Shown one piece after another: positions 59,092 through 64,000 of a stretch of DNA of 64,000 nucleotides (positions are counted from its first letter, which is position 1; every line of letters begins with the position of its first letter). The DNA comes from Astropecten irregularis (Eukaryota; Echinodermata; Asteroidea; Paxillosida; Astropectinidae). Both the position numbers and the translations under genes were made by a program. The DNA is taken from the NCBI GenBank assembly GCA_963971285.1, contig OZ020244.1, positions 36,208,001 to 36,272,000 on the forward strand. The letters run 5' to 3'. The notes beneath the pieces were generated by a model that did no database searches, was not told where the DNA came from, and was given only the letters and a program-made list of their open reading frames with translations.

Positions 59092-60293
59092 TTTTTCACG
59101 AAAGCTCTAGGCTTAATAACTATTTAATTAATACCCGAAGTAACATTTTTTTTTAGAGGGAAGCAAAAAAGGTTGTAATATTTAAACTGTGTTTGAAATA
59201 AGCCGGTTGTAAAAGTTGTGCACTTCAAACGGCTATTTCTCAAAATATAAATACATTTTCTTGTAAGTTGGGTGTCAGTTCGTGTTGTCGGCGACGATGG
59301 CATGTAAGTTGAGCTGGCAGTATTTTAGGCTTTCTGGAAATTACCACAGCAATAAAGGCCATAAAGCTGTACAATGGGAATGAACGATTGAACCCTATGA
59401 ATCAGTTTCAAGGTTTGTGTGTTTGTGTGTAGATTCAGCGCTAAGGCTCATTATATTATAATGCATGGATGCATCCATTGTATTGATATGGCTGATGAGA
59501 TATACCTACGTGAGCTGATGGCTCCAAGCTGCAATTATGAAACGTCTTTAATTGGTCATTTTCTAGTTGGACACCTCAAATAGGATGGTCTCCATAGCAA
59601 CTTGTCACAAACAAAGGGCCAAGAAACAAACACACCTAGAATTGTTTACTTGAGGATGGGATATATCTCATGTACTGAGCCAGGTGGGAAATTCCATGCA
59701 AACATGGACATGACACAAACAAATCGAATCCGTGTCACAACTTCCTTTTCACTTCTAAGTTACAATGAATAGCTAATATAATTATAAACAGAAATCAACT
59801 TTTTTTTCTAATTGTCGTATTGTGCAAAAGCAGACATGGTTTCCCCAAATGGTTCTGAGACAAATTAAATGTGAGCATACCAAGGAGATTTCTTCAGGGT
59901 TCTATATTTTCTCCCCAAAAGTTCCTTGCATCAAAATTTAATTATGATTGTTGAATACCTGACCCATCTGATACAATAGAAAAATTGTTATGTTGCCAGA
60001 CTTGCCTCTTCCATTGAAGCAATACAGTGAGTTTACCTGTTAAAGCTTCTATGGTGTAATGTGATTGACCAAAAAGTTGGGTTTTCTTTTTCAATTATAG
60101 AAACAAATCCACTGATTGTTTTACTGGCATTTCAAATTATGCTTTTACACTTAATGCCAAGTCTGAAATGACTAAGAAATTCAAATAAGTGGCATTGTTT
60201 AATAACAAGCCAACAAAAAGTGTAATGTGACTGGCCAGTGTTCTGTAATACGACTTACCAAATCTGATTTCAAGAAGAGGATGCAAAGAGATC
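59092..60293. repeat. Element K, long copy
   Basis: TTTTTCACGAAAGCTCTAGG through ATTTAAACTGTGTTTGAAAT and ATGCTTTTACACTTAATGCC to TTTCAAGAAGAGGATGC. The copy at 61356-61743 shares the outer parts. No ORF or clear inverted ends. Confidence 0.65.
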
Positions 60294-60641
60294 AGCAAAG
60301 CCAGAATTCTTAGTCATCACCTGGGAAGGGGCTTGTTGATGGAATAATTGGACATTACAGGTGAAGTCATGGAGATTGGTGATCACTAGTTTTCCATGTT
60401 TTGTCATGCATCGAGCAGGTCAAAACTGGAAATGGTCAAATCTAAAGGGAATTCGAGTAATACCAAAATGTGATAACATTACAACCATTATAATTATATA
60501 CATACAAAAATGTGGTAAATTGAGCTGGCAAAACTGTTCTGAGAGCTAGCCTACTTGTACTCGTACATATGTACAATGTAAGCATGTACAAAATACACAG
60601 TTTGTCCTTATCGCAAGCATCATAGTACTGAGACAGCACTT

Positions 60642-60762
60642 CTTAAAGATGGAGAATAACGATTGTTAAAAAAAATGAAACAAATACAAATCCTCGTTTA
60701 TAGGGCATATAAGAACTTTCTCATAATATACAATGGGGCTGTTTTTGTTTTGTTTATTATTT
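60642..60762. repeat. Dispersed repeat shared with 48924-49037
   Basis: Near-identical to the P450-proximal copy. 60294-60641 and 60763-61355 hold nothing recognised. Confidence 0.7.
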
Positions 60763-61355
60763 AGTAATATTGGAAGTAAAATTTGATAACAATTGTAAAT
60801 TCTGAGGACTATTTACCCAAACTGGCCGTGGTTGGGGCTATTTAAATTTATGTCAATGTGTGACGTTGTCGAGGGGATAAGGTCCACGAACGAACCCCCT
60901 CGGTGCGCGGGAGTTGTATGGGATTTCCAATGAGTTTTGTGTACATGTGGTTTCTGTTTGCTAAAACTGTCTGAATCACTCCCTGAATGATCATTACTAT
61001 CCGATGGGTACATTGATTATTCATCGATGCTGTATTCCTCCCAAGGACGGTCGCTATATGTATAATTTCCAACCATTTTACTAACGAAATGATGGGAGTA
61101 CACGTATATATTGCGTGTGGGTTTATAATATGTAACACACTGTGTATAAATATTCATAAGGAAAGCAAATCCCCTCTTCTACGTCATCAACTTGAGGAAA
61201 CATGAATATTCATGATATGTAAATGAAAAAAAATCCGGCAAATTCGAGAGAAAATGGCTTATTCTTGGCGAATGCGGAACGGTCAAAAGTGGCTTAAAAT
61301 TCACATCAAGAAACTTCAAATAGTGAGGGTTAATGATATGTTTACTTTAATTGGA

Positions 61356-61743
61356 GTTTTCACGAAAGCTCTAGGCTTAATAACTAGTTAATTAATACCC
61401 GAAGTAACATTTTTTGAGAGGGAAGCAAAAAAGGTTGTAATATTTAAACTGTGTTTGAAATAAGCCAGTTTTAAAAAGTTGTGAACTTCAAACGGCTATT
61501 ACTCAAAATATCAATACATTTTCTTGTCCACAGCAATAAAGGCCAAATAATAGAAATTATAGAAAAAATCCACTGATTGTTTTACTGGCATTTCAAATTA
61601 TGCTTTTACACTTAATGCCAAGTCTGAAATGACTAAGAAAATAGGTGGCATTGTTTAATAACAAGCCAACAAAAAGTGTAATGTGACTGGCCAGCGTTCT
61701 GTAATGCGACTAACCAAATCTGATTTCAAGAAGAGGATACAAA
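61356..61743. repeat. Element K, internally deleted copy
   Basis: Matches 59092-60293 but lacks about 59265-59340 and 59366-60097. 61744-62186 is unassigned. Confidence 0.65.
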
Positions 61744-62186
61744 CGGCCATAGCAACAACTCTGCAGAAGACTTTGGGGCAGTGTTGTTTACGTTTCAGTT
61801 TTCCGTACGATGTTCATAATAATGTCGACTTCGTTGTTGCGAGGAGGAAATGGACATCAATCATAATGTGTTTCTTGACTGTTGCCATGACAACCGCTAC
61901 GACTGGCATCGTAGACGGTCATCATTTTTGTTTACTATAAGGCCTACCCCATCTTTGACTTTGCCTTCAAAATCATTAACGTTTTTGTTTACATTCTTGA
62001 ACAAATGTCTATTGAAAAATGCACCATATTATGATGTACATGTATGACCGGCAGCAGACGCATTCTAGTAGTCCTTATTTTCATTCCAAAAGGTTTTGTA
62101 TGTATGCATTGTGGGAAATCACTACAGTTCACTGCTTATTTGCATACATTAACATATACATTTGCATTGAGTTCGGCTCGTGACTA

Positions 62187-62294
62187 GAGCGACGTCTGAA
62201 ACGATGTCACTCTAGCGCCGTTCTGAACGACCCAGACCATCGATCTTTCGGCATCAGGCGCGCCTGGTCGCTACTAATTGTTTCAGACGTCGAA
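62187..62294. repeat. Small inverted-repeat element (GAGCGACGTCTGAAAC)
   Basis: GAGCGACGTCTGAAAC and GTTTCAGACGTCGAAC border a 108 bp segment. A related word GTTTCAGACAGGCG occurs near 48831. Confidence 0.5.
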
Positions 62295-62395
62295 CTTTCT
62301 ATGTACTTAATTCAAATCTTGCCTTTCAAATGGTTCGGCGCTACGCTGGCACGCCTGTCTGAGGTAATATTCGTGAAGGATGCTTGGGGCCTGTT

Positions 62396-62513
62396 TGTTT
62401 AATGCACTAGATGACGAATCCTGCGGATCCAGATCCGGATTCCATTTTAGCGTTCCCTGCATAGGACGTGGATCCCCAAATCTGGGATCCAGTGCGTTAA
62501 ACAAACAGGCCCC
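62396..62513. repeat. Small hairpin element (GGGGCCTGTTTGTTTAA)
   Basis: GGGGCCTGTTTGTTTAA and TTAAACAAACAGGCCCC exact inverted ends; same family as 32850-32976. Confidence 0.75.
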
Positions 62514-62572
62514 TTATGATACTTCGCCCGATGTTTTTGTGTTTAATCCACGGATAGGCCTAATCGAATACA

Positions 62573-63353
62573 CCTATCCAGTAGGACACGCCCACCATAT
62601 GAACGGCTAGGCAAGGGCACACACACGCAAGCGCACAACGTGTCATCATGGGTGTCGATCCCGGGGGGATGGGGGGATATATCCCCCCCCCCCCAATATT
62701 TGAGGTGGGGGGATGGCGTGTATTATCATCCCCCCAATATTATGAGGTTGAATGTCATTCAAGTTTATTGTATAGAAATATTACATAATCCTTGTTGTTT
62801 TTCAGACTTCGCAGTGTTTAATTCATATGAATATCGTTTGTTAATGCTCTAAAATGCGACTTTTCGACTTTTATCAAAAGGTCCCTGGTTTGGTATAGGG
62901 GGGTATCCCATTTCCCACAGCCTCCCCCGCTCGGTCGCTTTGCTCCCTCGCATAGGACACCAAATCACCAATCATCCCCCCCCCCCCCATCATGGAAAGA
63001 AATCGACACCAGTGCGTGTCATGATCGCCCACACGAGACGTGTTGCACGCCCTCAACCACCGAAAGCACAAGGTTTTAAAAATGGCCAAAACTTTCCTCT
63101 TAGCCAGGGCATCGAGGGTAAGAAATTCTATCAACATATAAACACCGCTTTACCATGGTTAAGGATAAAACTCGAGTCTGTAAAAGAATTGCCTTGTACA
63201 TACGAAACAAAAGTAAACTTAAAGAAAAGTGTGTAGCCTAATAAAATACAACATTTATGACGTTATGTCTGACAAAATGGCGGTAATTTGCCCGACCTTA
63301 AATAACGAGCTGTAATTGGTCAATTTGTCAAGGGGCGGGGCCTACTGGATCGG
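62573..63353. repeat. MITE family D, split by a hAT MITE
   Basis: CTATCCAGTAGGACACGCCC to GGGGCGGGGCCTACTGGATC, parallel to 21692-22114 once 62647-63014 is removed. Confidence 0.75.
62647..63014. mobile_element. hAT MITE (CATGGGTGTCGATC) with G/C tracts
   Basis: Left CATGGGTGTCGATCCC, right GAAATCGACACCAGTG, exact 8 bp duplication CGTGTCAT at 62639-62646 and 63015-63022. G- and C-runs follow the ends, as in the hAT at 9893-12343, whose ends read CATGGGCGTCAATC. Confidence 0.85.
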
Positions 63354-63444
63354 TGTATTAACTGACAATCGCCTAGTGTAGTTGAGATAGAGTTAATGCC
63401 TCAAGCAAGCAACCTTAAATACAAAGTGCTAAATATTGGCATAC

Positions 63445-64000
63445 TACGGAGCTCCACGAGTGCCATTCCACTTTACCAGATAAGCACATTGAGTGGTAAG
63501 ACTTTTGGAGTGGTAAAAGTCGTCTTGTCTCAATAATTATCTCAACAAGATGACTTTAAGTGAAGCCGAGAAGTCGACTTATCCTGATGATTTATCTTGC
63601 CAAGTCAACAAAGTGAATAATAAAAAGTCTTCTTAACCTGATAAATAACCTCAGTTGTTTTATTAAGTCGTCTTTACAAGGTAAACCATAATACGGAGCT
63701 CCAAGAGTAACATTCCATTTATCCAGATAACCACATAATTTTATTTCACCGACTTATTAAGCCCTAAAACTCGACATGTCGAATTTATTCTTACAAGATG
63801 ACTTAGTGAAAACTAAGAAGTCGACACATCCTGATAATAATGCCACCAAGACGACTTACTGAAAGAAGGAAGTCGACTTGTCCTGATAGTTTACCTTGTA
63901 AAGACGTCTTAATAAAACTGAGGTCATTTATCACGAGTAAGACGACTTTGTAGATTCACTTCATTGACTTGGCCAGATAAATTATCAGTATAAGTCGACT
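63445..64000. mobile_element. TACGGAGCTCC elements, incomplete at window edge
   Basis: TACGGAGCTCCACGAGTG at 63445 and TACGGAGCTCCAAGAGTA at 63692 are two same-orientation starts related to 43486. The inside is built from AAGTCGACTTATCCTGATGA-like words and inverted forms (GTCTTTACAAGGTAAAC, TTTACCTTGTAAAGACG). It continues beyond the window. Confidence 0.7.

Overview
The window is eukaryotic nuclear DNA. It is AT-rich and holds a few intron-split genes in a large excess of transposon-derived sequence. Organism: the gene families are general metazoan (FAM50/XAP5, a class II Arf, Bicaudal-D, a CYP2-type P450, secreted C-type lectins). The dense population of small inverted-repeat elements, including a family whose ends read like GGGGCCAATTTCATAGAGCT, fits a marine deuterostome invertebrate, most likely an echinoderm. 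That assignment is inference; no species can be named from the sequence. Layout, left to right: (1) 778-8279, plus strand: the last nine exons of a FAM50/XAP5 gene whose 5' part lies outside the window; its introns hold tRNA-derived SINEs, one of them a near-perfect snapback, and TTAA-flanked MITEs. (2) 8650-19900: intergenic and repeat-rich, with a 2.45 kb hAT transposon (14 bp terminal repeats, 8 bp target duplication, broken transposase) nested in an older repeat. (3) 19948-35242, minus strand: a complete six-exon Arf4/5-type GTPase of 182 residues spread over 15.3 kb. One intron carries a GATCTTGTTG minisatellite split by a 2.8 kb element with seven copies of GTAACGCGAGTTAC. (4) 35243-37231: the shared upstream region of two divergent genes, with a CRE-like TGACGTCA near the Arf start. 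(5) 37232-41064, plus strand: a two-exon gene for a predicted 220-residue protein that joins a short N-terminal coil to the C-terminal cargo-binding coil of Bicaudal-D. It is far shorter than normal BicD, and a foldback mariner sits in its intron. (6) 41065-45274: repeats, including a GAGTAC-rich hAT MITE and a tandem duplication with separate insertions in each copy. (7) 45275-48475, minus strand: the last three exons of a CYP2-like P450; the N-terminal exons were not found. (8) 49088-57960, minus strand: three tandem 2.6-2.7 kb units, each with a single-exon secreted C-type lectin-like gene; a 950 bp hAT MITE interrupts the second unit. (9) 57961-64000: no gene recognised; repeats, ending in an incomplete element with TACGGAGCTC ends. 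How the genes relate: they do not form a pathway. Arf (vesicle budding at the Golgi) and BicD (dynein cargo adaptor, Rab6-linked) both act in membrane traffic and share an upstream region, but co-regulation is only a suggestion. The lectins look like a recent, locally expanded and diversifying set.
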